From Ruminococcus sp. AF31-8BH (GTDB taxonomy: Bacteria; Bacillota; Clostridia; Lachnospirales; Lachnospiraceae), in contig NZ_QTVN01000009.1 of NCBI RefSeq assembly GCF_003460605.1, forward strand, positions 138,778 through 202,777: 64,000 nt of DNA, in the 5' to 3' direction. The stretch's first letter is position 1. Every line of letters begins with the position of its first letter. The position numbers and the translations under genes are program-made. This document shows positions 47,634 to 55,191 of the stretch, piece after piece. Below the pieces are notes generated by a model, which was given only the letters and a program-made list of their open reading frames with translations, was not told the origin of the DNA and made no database searches.

Positions 47634-47816
47634 TTATACACTATCCCAGTGATTTTTAACCAGTGCTTTAATACCATCATGAATATTAGTGTTTGAATCT
47701 CCATCCAGAAATGTGACAACCCTGAAGCCAATATCAGCATATTTCTTACGTTCAGCTTCAAATTCTTCCTGTGAAGAAAAATCATTACGCCAAAGATAAT
47801 ACGTTGGCTTCCGCAA
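47634..47816 (-). CDS. Small conserved hypothetical protein of mobile elements
   Basis: The 60-residue product reads LRKPTYYLWRND...EEFEAERKKYADIGFRVVTF...GIKALVKNHW. I have seen similar short proteins beside MobV modules but know no function. A TTG at 47816 is 10 nt after AAAGGA and is the best start I can find; an ATG at 47912 gives a 92-residue frame but places 32 dissimilar residues first and overlaps the end of the relaxase gene. It follows the relaxase on the same strand. Confidence 0.5.
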   Translation of the reverse strand: MRKPTYYLWRNDFSSQEEFEAERKKYADIGFRVVTFLDGDSNTNIHDGIKALVKNHWDSV

Positions 47817-47901
47817 GGTTATCACATCCTTTCTTTTAAATTTTCTATAACTATCATATAAAAAGTGGACAGTTTTCGTGTCTGTCCACTTTAAAATAAT
47901 T

Positions 47902-48876
47902 TTACCGTTCACGATCTGAATGGGTTAATTGTCCTCGTTTTGCCAGTTCCAGTATTTCTGGTGGAATACAATCCATCAGATTCTGGAGATTTTCATAGTC
48001 AGCTCTGAGCCTGGCATCATCCATTTTCTTTCGTATACTGCTGGACGTTGCTTCTTTTACCTATCTGCTCAAATCCTGTGTCTGCCTTTTTAATGATACA
48101 TTATCTGACTTTAAGGAACTAATCGTCTTATCATATTTCCGGACCTGTGTCTGAAAGTTCTCCATTGCAGGAAAGAATTTCTGTAAAAGTTCTACCGCTT
48201 TATCTGTATTTTTACCGGCATTAAAGAAATTTGTGTTTTCCAGCAAATCAGTAATCTGCTTAGCCTGCCGGGTAAGATGTGCTGCTTCTTTAAAAAGTCG
48301 TGGCGGAATATGTTCACGCCCGGTCATACTGGCGGCTTCTCCACGTTCCAGATCTGGATATTTTTCTACCATGTGTTTCCAGAACTCATCCTGCCACCAG
48401 GTCAGCTTTTTCTTATTTCCAAGAATCTCTTTTGCACAGAGCCTCCCATCTTGGGTTATCGGGACAAAGGAAAGGTGCATATGTGGAGTTTTCTCGTCCA
48501 TATGCACCACAGCCGAAAGGATTGTTTTTGAATCTTGATATTTCTCTATAAATTCCAAAGCTGTTTGGAAATACGCTCTGACTTCACTCTTTTTCTTACC
48601 TTTGAAAAATTCTGGTGTGGCAGTAATCAAGGCTTCAATAACACGTACACTGTCTTTGCGTGTCCGGCATCCATATTCTTCAATCAGTCGATTCAATTCT
48701 GCCCGGTACTTTCCGACTGGTTCAACCAAGTGATAATTCAGATTTTTTCGACTGTTATCTATATCCGGATTGCTGGCATATTTTCCTTTTTTCCGTTCAT
48801 TATGTGCTTCAATATTGCTGATTTCAGGTCCTTTGTATTTTGCAAGCCTTAAAATGCCGTATTGTGCTTTCTGCAT
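47902..48876 (-). pseudogene. MobV-family relaxase gene with a premature TAG
   Basis: MobV (Pre/MobM) relaxases nick oriT to start transfer. The 271-residue product from ATG 48876 (AAAGGAGGAG 8-9 nt upstream) has HNER with the presumed catalytic His25 and the metal-binding HMDEKTPHMH at 125-134. A TAG at 48061-48063 ends it. The same frame then stays open for 52 more codons (RKKMDDARLRADYENLQNLM, PPEILELAKRGQ) to a TAA at 47902-47904, which looks like a normal MobV C-terminal coiled tail. The catalytic domain is complete, so the shortened protein may still nick. Confidence 0.85.
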
Positions 48877-48911
48877 TTGTATCTCCTCCTTTCCGAAAAA
48901 CAGGCTAATTG

Positions 48912-49709
48912 TCATGCTACTTCCGACAGCCAGCCTGAAAAATATATAATGTGTAATTTGCATTGAATCACTATGTACATACGTACCAGATTGTATTTTG
49001 TCTGAACTGCAATCATAGCATCTGAGAAACTTCGATTTTTTAATGCAGTCATAGAATTTTCTTCACACCAGAGACGATAGCTCTCATGCAGTTCCTTGGA
49101 ACTTGCACTTGCTTCTGGCTGAAAACGAATGTATCCTTCTGATTCTAAAAACTCCAGTACATTGTTATTGTCTCGTTTCACATTTTCACGATTCACCTTG
49201 ATGCGGGGACTTTCTGTAAATTTAAAATCCTGACGGACTAACCGTTGTAGTCCTTCAAACGCCCAGAGAAAAATACTTTCGGCTTCATTCTTCATTTTTT
49301 CTGCCAGATAGGGATCATCTACACGATCAGTAGGTTTCTCCTTTGTTGTCAGTACTAATTGCCTTCGGTAAAATCCATCACTCCGGTCATACAATGCCTG
49401 CAAATCACCATTACTGAATGCAAGCAGTCTGGAAAAAAGCCACCCCTGGTAACTTTGCTTTCCTTTACGTTCCAAGTCCATTTTTCCCTGAGCAGTAACA
49501 ATGGATTTCACATAACTGGTCTGTTTCAGACTTTCGAATATTTCCCCACGAAGGGGCAGATCATCAGTAATCCGCCCCTCTGGAGTAAAAAATGCATTGT
49601 TGGCAAAGAGTATTTTATGCGTATGGAGAAATTCCTCACAAAAGGCAGCTTCATTGATACTGGTTCCGTCAAACCAAACTGGATAGTTACTAAGCTGCTT
49701 CTTCTGCAT
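48912..49709 (-). CDS. Primase-helicase (P4-type) fragment lacking the P-loop region
   Basis: The 265-residue product matches, in my memory of mobilizable elements, the N-terminal and C-terminal parts of a D5/P4-type replication helicase: NYPVWFDGTSINEAAFCEEF, then TAQGKMDLERKGKQSYQG, SDGFYRRQLVLTTK and IFLWAFEGLQRL. No GxxxxGK[ST] or DEAD-like Walker motif is present between them, so the ATP-binding core seems deleted in frame. The last 27 residues are also unlike the family. The ATG at 49709 has GAGGAGG 5 nt upstream and overlaps the CHC2 gene. It is probably not functional as a helicase. Confidence 0.6.
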   Translation of the reverse strand: MQKKQLSNYPVWFDGTSINEAAFCEEFLHTHKILFANNAFFTPEGRITDDLPLRGEIFESLKQTSYVKSIVTAQGKMDLERKGKQSYQGWLFSRLLAFSNGDLQALYDRSDGFYRRQLVLTTKEKPTDRVDDPYLAEKMKNEAESIFLWAFEGLQRLVRQDFKFTESPRIKVNRENVKRDNNNVLEFLESEGYIRFQPEASASSKELHESYRLWCEENSMTALKNRSFSDAMIAVQTKYNLVRMYIVIQCKLHIIYFSGWLSEVA

Positions 49710-50304
49710 ATGTATCCTCCTCATCACGAGGTCCTGAAAGATATTTCAAATCTTCCAGATAGCCTGTTTCTTTCATGGATTTTACAACTTCAAAACCTTC
49801 CTCTTCATCTGCAAAGGTCAGATAGTCTGCCAGATATTCGATATAACTCAGACTTTCATATGCTTCTTCAAATCGTTCGTCCATAGGTAAATCTGGTCGT
49901 TCTGGTGCATACAATGCTTTCCATTTTTCCAAACGATGAAGATATTCGCAAACCATTTTCTGACATTCACATAATTCTTTCTGTCTGTTCTTTGTTTCCA
50001 TGTACTCTGGCTTTTTCAGAGCTGCTATTACTGGCAGATTATCTGGTGTAATACCAAAATCTACAGCAATTTTCTTGGCGGCTTCATAGTTACTCAGTCC
50101 GAATAGATTTGCAACAAACTGAATCACATCTCCGGTTGCACCACAACCAAAGCAGTAGTAATAAGTGGTATTCAGTTTCATACTTGGATGATGGTCATTA
50201 TGAAATGGACAACAGATCATGTTGTTTCTTCCAATTTTCATGCCATAATATTCTGCAGCCTGTCCGACTGTTACAGTTTCTTTTATTGTTTCAAATAATC
50301 TCAT
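49690..50304 (-). CDS. CHC2 zinc-finger primase-like protein
   Basis: The 204-residue protein has an N-terminal CHC2 zinc finger of DnaG-type primases: ICCPFHNDHHPSMKL and then YYCFGCGATGDVIQFV. About 120 further residues contain helices and an acidic C terminus, with no Toprim motif seen. Proteins of this size partner a separate helicase in clostridial mobilizable elements. AGGAGG lies 8 nt before the ATG at 50304. It is the first gene of the minus-strand operon CHC2, helicase, relaxase. Confidence 0.82.
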   Translation of the reverse strand: MRLFETIKETVTVGQAAEYYGMKIGRNNMICCPFHNDHHPSMKLNTTYYYCFGCGATGDVIQFVANLFGLSNYEAAKKIAVDFGITPDNLPVIAALKKPEYMETKNRQKELCECQKMVCEYLHRLEKWKALYAPERPDLPMDERFEEAYESLSYIEYLADYLTFADEEEGFEVVKSMKETGYLEDLKYLSGPRDEEDTYAEEAA

Positions 50305-50516
50305 TCTATTTTCCTCCTGATTTAAGTTTGAATTTAGAGCTGTACCGTTTTATCCAGTTCCTTTCCAGACAGGCAACCCTTCTCGGCGCTGTGTCGTCTC
50401 TTTGTGAGCGCTCTTTTCGGATCAGAAAATCGTGGCGGTTTATAAAGTTCCGGAACGGTCATTTAGTTTTCAAGGTTCTGTCTGATCGATCATGTTGACA
50501 GTTTAGCATGAAAAAA

Positions 50517-50566
50517 TCGTATCTTTAGGATCTTTGCAAAAAACGAAAATCACAGGTAAGATACGA
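50517..50566. promoter_or_regulatory. Inverted repeat in the divergent control region
   Basis: TCGTATCTT at 50517-50525 and AAGATACGA at 50558-50566 are perfect inverted repeats 32 bp apart, between the minus-strand replication genes and the plus-strand regulator. A second perfect palindrome, TGCAAATTTGCA, lies at 50575-50586 over the regulator's -35. The remaining sequence of 50305-50516 shows no gene. These are likely operators of the XRE regulator. Confidence 0.6.
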
Positions 50567-50573
50567 ATAAAAA

Positions 50574-50602
50574 TTGCAAATTTGCATAGAGACAGATATA
50601 AT
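50574..50602 (+). promoter_or_regulatory. Promoter of the element's XRE regulator
   Basis: TTGCAA at 50574-50579 and TATAAT at 50597-50602 have a 17-bp spacer, so transcription starts near 50609. This is only a few bases before the AGGAGGTGAT ribosome site at 50614-50623. The leader is too short for any start upstream of that site. Confidence 0.75.
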
Positions 50603-50627
50603 TGAATTTACGCAGGAGGTGATAAAA

Positions 50628-51468
50628 ATAGGAAAAGCAGATTCAAATATAAACACTAGTAGTTTTGCATGGCGTTTACATAATTTACGTGACAAGCATG
50701 GGTTAAGCCAAATGCAACTGGCAAAAGAACTTCATACAACAAGTTCTCAAATTAGCCGTATTGAAAGTAGAGTTACCGAATATCCCAGTATAGAAATTGT
50801 TATAGAAGCTGCCAAATATTTTCATGTTTTAACAGATTATCTGCTTGGAATCACTCAGATCACTTCAACCAAAAGTTATGATATATCGGAACTTGGACTG
50901 TCGGAAGAATCGGTAACGAGACTGATTACCAGAAGAATAGATGTAGATATTTTGAACCGATTATTGGAGCATGAAAATTTTCCAAAATTATGTATTATGA
51001 TTCGGAATTATTTTGATGATACTATTGCTGAGGGCATCATGGCACGAAATAAGATGATTGATTTTGCCGTTGATCAACTGACTGATCTGATGACTGCGGA
51101 ACCAGCAAAAAGAAAAGAGATTATAAAAGATAAGCAGTTTTTAAGCCTCACAGAAATTAGGCGCGAATGAAGCAGACATTGAAAAAATCAAGATTCAGTT
51201 TATGACAATATTGCGTGATATTAAATCTGGTATGGAGAAAAAAGAACCAACAAAAGCGGTTGCTACAGCCGAGGCCGTACAGATGATTCGGGACGCATTG
51301 CCTGATAAGCTAGCTTCCGATATTACAAGTACTGATTTAGCAAATGCAGTAGCTTATTATATGGGACAGACAACAGATCTGAATGATGAGGGACTTGCAA
51401 TGGTGCAGAATTTGGCAAAATATATTTGTGACAATAGTGTACCTGAGAAGAATTCAGAGAATAGCTGA
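50628..51468 (+). pseudogene. XRE-family regulator gene of the element, frameshifted
   Basis: The first part has an HTH domain (LRDKHGLSQMQLAKELHTTS, then SRIESRVTEYPS) and a long C-terminal region. It stops at TGA 51168-51170. In the +2 frame the coding continues as LGANEADIEKIKIQFMTILRDIKSG to 51468. The three A at 51154-51156 would restore one 280-residue frame if they were two. The frame also lacks a normal start: the perfect AGGAGGTGAT is followed after 4 nt by ATA (50628), 8 nt beyond AGGAGG, and no ATG, GTG or TTG fits. The gene is either inactive or uses an AUA start and gives a shortened repressor. Confidence 0.75.
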
Positions 51469-51940
51469 CGTAAGCATAGATATACCTTTCTTCAAATGTG
51501 GCATCATCTGAATAACAGCATTGTTATACTAATATTCAGACTTAGTTCTGTTCTTTCAGGCAACTCCTTTACGGAGTACCTTTCAGCACAGAATGCCGGG
51601 AATTGGGGATAATCGCAAGAATATAGAATTTCTTCCCGGCAGCCACAATTTCATAAAGGTATAACACACTAGACTTTCCTGAGGGAAAATCGTGTGCCAA
51701 GGGGAGTGCCGCCCCTTTGGATACCCTTGCTTGAATACTGAGATTATTTGGCAGGCGTCGCGGCTCCTGCATCTCTTTTAACCCATAGGGTGTGTGGTTG
51801 CAACGAAATTTACCACCTCAAATAATCATGTAATTATCATAGTCGAAAATTGGACATCTGTAAACTAGATTTAGGTATTATATGAACAAAAAAATGATGT
51901 ATAATATTCATAGATTACAACAATGTTAAGGAGAGAACGA
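51469..51940. other. Non-coding transfer-origin region
   Basis: These 470 bp hold no convincing gene. They contain several inverted repeats, such as GGGGAGTGCCGCCCCTTT near 51,697, and the MobV-type nick site described separately. A 67-codon open frame on the minus strand (51569-51772) has no ribosome site. The layout fits an oriT region. Confidence 0.65.
51651..51677 (-). other. MobV-type origin of transfer (oriT)
   Basis: The minus strand reads AAAGTCTAGTGTGTTATACC followed by TTTATGA. This closely matches the pMV158 nick region as I recall it (AAAGTATAGTGTGTTATACT). By that comparison the nick would fall after TAGTGTG, between 51665 and 51664. The flanking AAAGT...ACCTTT is an imperfect inverted repeat, as in MobV sites. 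It is the natural target of the relaxase encoded at 47,902-48,876. Confidence 0.75.
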
Positions 51941-52251
51941 ATGAATTTAGAAATATATCAAAAATTGTGTGCTGAATCAAAAATTCTCTGGACACAGCAT
52001 TGTTTACAGCGAATGCAGGAAAGAGATATCAGTCGTGCCGATGTAAAAATGGAATTGCAACCGGTGAAATCATAGAAGATTATCCAGATGATTTTTCTAA
52101 TCCAAGCTGTCTGATTTTTGGATATAATGTAAATGGGCAGATTTTGCATATTGTTGCAGGTTGTGATAATATAAATATATATATCATAACAGCGTACTAT
52201 CCAGATACAAAGAAATTTGAAGATGATTTAAAGACTCGAAGAAAGAGGTGA
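51941..52251 (+). pseudogene. DUF4258 toxin-like gene, frameshifted in an A-run
   Basis: From ATG 51941 (AAGGAG 8-9 nt upstream) the frame reads MNLEIYQKLCAESKILW, then QHCLQRMQERDISRADVK, and ends early near 52,075. The other frame continues GIATGEIIEDYPDDF, SCLIFGYNVNGQILHIVAG and YYPDTKKFEDDLKTRRKR to the TGA at 52249. Five A at 52045-52049 would need to be six to join them into a 103-residue DUF4258 protein. The downstream gene is a YgiT-type antitoxin overlapping the stop, the usual pairing. The toxin is likely inactive unless slippage in the A-run restores the frame. Confidence 0.8.
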
Positions 52252-52256
52252 TGGAT

Positions 52257-52484
52257 ATGTGTATGTATTGTAAAAACAGTACAACAGTAAATAGTACAAC
52301 AACACACGTCGTAAATTATAAAAATTGCATTATTGTAATTAAGAATGTTCCATGCCTTGAATGTGAGCAGTGTGGGGAAAAATATTATACGGACGAAGTT
52401 GCTGAACGACTTGAAACGATTGTAAATATGGCAAAGAAACTGATGCAGGAAATTGCTGTTATTGACTATCCACAGGTAGCTTAA
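52257..52484 (+). CDS. YgiT/MqsA-type zinc-finger antitoxin
   Basis: The product (75 residues from ATG 52257) has the two Cys pairs of the MqsA N-terminal zinc domain (CMYC and CLECEQCG). A short helical tail follows (DEVAERLETIVNMAKKL). The C-terminal HTH of full MqsA is absent, as in the many short YgiT-type partners of DUF4258 proteins. AGAGG is 8 nt before ATG 52257; the ATG at 52251 is only 2 nt from it. It is intact although the toxin upstream is frameshifted. Confidence 0.82.
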   Translation: MCMYCKNSTTVNSTTTHVVNYKNCIIVIKNVPCLECEQCGEKYYTDEVAERLETIVNMAKKLMQEIAVIDYPQVA

Positions 52485-52577
52485 TAATTTTCTATATTTT
52501 TATTGCATTTTTTCTGAAAACACCGTATAGTATCAATCAGTGATCAGATTACAGATACTTGAGAAGCCTGTGATCGA

Positions 52578-52606
52578 GAGAGGGTGCCGAGGCCCCTCTC
52601 TTTTCT
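52578..52606 (+). terminator. Terminator after the antitoxin gene
   Basis: GAGAGGG pairs with CCCTCTC around a 9-nt loop and is followed by TTTTCTTTT. It lies about 90 bp inside the right end of the element. Confidence 0.72.
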
Positions 52607-52686
52607 TTTATCTTTTCTTTGCACTATTCAACCCATCCACCCAATTACACAAAATTACAATCGTCTCATAATTTACATTGATATAT

Positions 52687-52693
52687 GCATGCC
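52687..52693. other. Right attachment site core (GCATGCC)
   Basis: It is identical to the left core. From 52694 the sequence is host coding DNA (minus strand GGACGTAAAGGT, Gly-Arg-Lys-Gly). Recombining the two cores restores the host frame. Confidence 0.88.
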
Positions 52694-53137
52694 ACCTTTA
52701 CGTCCGCCAAGAACTTTCTTGCCTTTCAGGTCCTCCCATTTAAAATCAGGCATTTCCTCCCTGGCCACCAGGAAATTTCCAGCTCTCTGGGTGAGCTGTG
52801 CAAAGTTCACGGCCGGGTCAGTGGCACCTTCCTGATAGGCATAAATGGATGCCTCAGCCCCCATAAATCCAATATCTGCTTCACCAGAGATTAGTGCTGT
52901 CAGAACCTTATCTGCCCCAAATCCAGTCACCAGTGTCAGATCCAGCCCTTCTTCTGCGAAGTAGCCTTCTTCAATGGCCACATACTGCGGCGCATAAAAA
53001 ATAGAATGCGCAACCTCATTCAGAGTAACCTTCGTAAGCTCTTTCTCCTCATTTTTTCCCGCAGTCACTGTAAACGGCAGCGCCGTCACCGCCAGAACCA
53101 CTGCCGCCGCAGCCGAAATCCATTTTTTATTTCTCAT
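52694..53137 (-). pseudogene. 5' half of the interrupted SsuA/NMT1-type substrate-binding protein gene
   Basis: The frame starts at ATG 53137 with AAGGAG 9 nt upstream. It encodes a signal peptide and then KVTLNEVAHSIFYAPQYVAI, EEGLDLTLVTGFGADKV, ISGEADIGFMGAEAS and DLKGKKVLGGRKGG, all typical of SsuA/NMT1 proteins. It breaks off at the element junction, and the rest is at 39,375-39,937. The signal peptide ends ALPFTVTAG and has no lipobox Cys, which is unusual for a Gram-positive binding protein. Confidence 0.92.
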
Positions 53138-53326
53138 GCAGATGAACTCCTTTTTTGACTTCTGATTTTAGGATATGCAAAAGGCACTCAAAGGGTTCAA
53201 AATAGAACAAATATACAGAGAGAAGTGAAAATACTACATTGTTATGTAATCGGCTATCACTTTACCGCTTGAAAGTAACGATTGTTTATGGTGAGTTGCA
53301 GCTAACTCATAAATACAGGAGGCACT

Positions 53327-53564
53327 ATGATCAAGGTTACGAATTTATCAGAAAAAGAATTACGGGAAATTGGTCTTCAAACGGTACATCTGGTTCGTGA
53401 AGTATATCGCAAAAGGCGGGGACAATCTTGAAGCAATTATGAGAAAGCAAAAGCGGAAGTATGTAGTGGTCCAGCTTCTGGCAATTCCGGAAAAATACCA
53501 GCACCAGGGCCATATGCGCCAAAAGATTGTTTTCCATCGCCAGTTTCATCATAGATTCTTCTGA
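53327..53564 (+). pseudogene. Remnant of a GNAT acetyltransferase gene
   Basis: ATG 53327 has a perfect AGGAGG 5 nt upstream and starts IKVTNLSEKELREIGLQ, but the frame stops at 53431. Another frame in the same stretch reads YVVVQLLAIPEKYQHQGHMR, a good GNAT acetyl-CoA-binding motif A, and then degenerates. Two segments of one gene thus survive with a frameshift and deletions. It is not functional. The preceding 190 bp (53,138-53,326) show no gene. Confidence 0.55.
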
Positions 53565-53715
53565 CGGCCATCTGTCCATTACACAAACAGCTGCCAGAAG
53601 CCTGACCAGAAATCTCTTGCACCATCCCTACAGCACCCTTTCGAATCCCGAATGCGCATACCTCCATCAACAAAATGCCAAGTATCAAACCTTCCAACAG
53701 TACTTGTGCGATCAT
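53437..53715 (-). pseudogene. Remnant of a small membrane protein gene
   Basis: ATG 53715 has AAGGAGG and then AGAAAGAGT before it and starts MIAQVLLEGLILGILLMEVC and AFGIRKGAVGMV, a membrane helix with a conserved-looking end. After about residue 33 the sequence becomes Gly/Ser-rich and non-conserved, and it overlaps the GNAT remnant on the other strand. I read it as a 5' fragment fused to unrelated DNA by a deletion. Confidence 0.45.
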
Positions 53716-53920
53716 ACTCTTTCTCCTCCTTCTGCTGGATCATTTTTCGCTTGCTTTGTCCGGTTAGTTTTATCTTACTTTTAGTTTAGCACACTCTTAT
53801 ATAGAGCTGCAACCGGAAGTTAGCGGTACCGAAAACAAAATTTTTGACTTTCCAGTGGATTTATGGTAATGTGGTTAGTAGTATCTAACGAAAAAAATAA
53901 ACGTGAAGGAGATGACTGCT

Positions 53921-54556
53921 ATGACACCGGAAGAATATAAAAAACTCTCTATCAAAGAATTTACGCAGGCCGCAAAAGTCTATGACAGCGGACATGCTGG
54001 TATTTATGAAATGTGCAAGGATGATTACCCACCGATTCTGGCTGAACTGGAAAAAGAAGAGTTTCACGATGTGCTGGACTGCGGATGCGGAACAGGACCG
54101 ATGATTGAGCTGCTTCATGAAAAATACCCGGATAAACATTATGTAGGGCTTGACTTCACCCCCGAAATGATCCGTGTGGCTCAGGCAAAAAATCTTTCCA
54201 ATACGGAATTTCTCGTAGGCGACAGCGAAAATCTGCCTTTTGCAGAGGGTTCTTTTGATGCAGTTATTTGCTCCAACAGTTTCCATCACTATCCGAATCC
54301 CCAGGATTTTTTCAATAGTGCATATCGCGTTCTGAAAAAAGGCGGCCGCCTGGTTCTGCGTGATTATACCTCATCTGATTTCGTTGTCTGGCTGATGAAT
54401 CATCTGGAAATGCCGCTGGCAAACCTGGTTGGACACGGCGACGTAAAAATACATAAAGCTTCTGAATTCATCTCCATGGCACAGAAGGCTGGTTTCACCG
54501 TGCTGACTATGGAGAAGCAGAAAGGCTTTCGGGCGCATCTTGTGGCACGGAAATAA
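53921..54556 (+). CDS. Class I SAM-dependent methyltransferase (UbiE-like)
   Basis: The 211-residue protein has a complete Methyltransf_11-type core: motif I VLDCGCGTGPMIELL, strand-2 acid in YVGLDFTPEMI, motif II GDSENLPFAEGSFDAVICSN and motif III LKKGGRLVLRDY. The substrate is unknown; small-molecule methylation is most likely. The ATG at 53921 has AAGGAG 9 nt upstream; an in-frame GTG at 53903 overlaps that site. It stands alone among decayed genes. Confidence 0.9.
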   Translation: MTPEEYKKLSIKEFTQAAKVYDSGHAGIYEMCKDDYPPILAELEKEEFHDVLDCGCGTGPMIELLHEKYPDKHYVGLDFTPEMIRVAQAKNLSNTEFLVGDSENLPFAEGSFDAVICSNSFHHYPNPQDFFNSAYRVLKKGGRLVLRDYTSSDFVVWLMNHLEMPLANLVGHGDVKIHKASEFISMAQKAGFTVLTMEKQKGFRAHLVARK

Positions 54557-54570
54557 GTATTCGTTGGTTC

Positions 54571-54596
54571 AAAAAAGAGGGCGCTTCGGCGCTCTC
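54571..54596 (-). terminator. Terminator for the DUF3784 gene
   Basis: GAGAGCGC and GCGCCCTC form an 8-bp stem (one G-U) with a CGAA tetraloop, followed by six T on the minus strand. Confidence 0.75.
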
Positions 54597-54609
54597 CTTG
54601 ACTTTCCCA

Positions 54610-54882
54610 TTATATTGAAATATATACAAAAAATACTGGCAGGATGCTTTCAAACACACCCATGATCAATATGAGAACCGCTATAACAGCCATTCCGCTT
54701 CCCATTACTCTGCATAATTTTTTCTCTTTATATTTTGCCTTTTCTTCTTTGGACGCAGTATTGTATCCGGAAATAAGCCAGCTTCCACGCCCCAGAAGCA
54801 AAACTATGGAAAACACTGCAAATACTATAAAAGCAATCCATACAACCCAGTCTGGTCCCGCCGAGATATCTTTTAATTTCAT
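54610..54882 (-). CDS. DUF3784-type membrane protein
   Basis: The 90-residue protein has two membrane helices (about 14-34 and 64-85). Between them lies GRGSWLISGYNTASKEEKAKYKEKKLCRVMG, which is the DUF3784 pattern (LIAGYNT-x-x-x-EEK). Function is unknown. The ATG at 54882 has GGAGG 8 nt upstream; a codon at 54891 would be an alternative start without a site. Confidence 0.78.
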   Translation of the reverse strand: MKLKDISAGPDWVVWIAFIVFAVFSIVLLLGRGSWLISGYNTASKEEKAKYKEKKLCRVMGSGMAVIAVLILIMGVFESILPVFFVYISI

Positions 54883-55074
54883 TCGCAGCACCTCCGCAAT
54901 TCTGATTTTACAGTATTTAAACAGGTTCTAAAGTATTTGGCAAAATTATAGCAGTTTCTATCTGGTTTTACAATACAAATATGGTACTATGAATTCCCTC
55001 CCATTTGCATCTCTGAAAACCCTTCTTATTTCCCACCAGTTAAAAAAATTGAAAATTACTTAACAACAATTCAA

Positions 55075-55103
55075 TTGTCTCCTGTCCGCAATCCTGTTAT
55101 GAT
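55075..55103 (+). promoter_or_regulatory. Probable promoter of the XRE/TPR-like regulator gene
   Basis: TTGTCT at 55075-55080 and TATGAT at 55098-55103 have a 17-bp spacer. The transcript would have a leader of about 80 nt. Confidence 0.45.
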
Positions 55104-55148
55104 TTACTTACAAAAGCTTTTGCTGTAACTGATTTTTATATATGATGA

Positions 55149-55166
55149 TGTCACCGGCTGGTGACA
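55149..55166 (+). promoter_or_regulatory. Leader hairpin, first copy of a shared motif
   Basis: TGTCACC and GGTGACA form a perfect 7-bp stem closed by GGCT. TTCGTTT follows after 2 nt, and then the ribosome site AGAGGAGA. The same arrangement occurs at 61,428 before an unrelated gene. It is a candidate cis-acting RNA element of unknown function. Confidence 0.5.
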
Positions 55167-55191
55167 AGTTCGTTTAGAGGAGATAACAGGA

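Larger units (their letters stand above)
39938..52693. mobile_element. Integrative mobilizable element with serine recombinase, MobV relaxase and peptide-resistance cargo
   Basis: The ends are fixed by the split substrate-binding-protein gene and the shared GCATGCC at 39938-39944 and 52687-52693, so the unit is 12,749 bp. From left to right it holds the serine recombinase (-), a small membrane protein, a two-component system and an ABC transporter (+). Then come a small hypothetical gene, a MobV relaxase, a primase-helicase remnant and a CHC2 primase (-), an XRE regulator (+), an oriT, and a DUF4258/YgiT pair (+). There is no type IV secretion system, so transfer would need a helper element. 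Several maintenance and transfer genes are mutated, so it may now be immobile although the recombinase looks intact. Confidence 0.92.

Noticed and set aside
51569..51772. 67-codon minus-strand frame in the oriT region
   Set aside because: It lacks a ribosome site and overlaps the nick site; sequence conservation here is better explained by oriT function.
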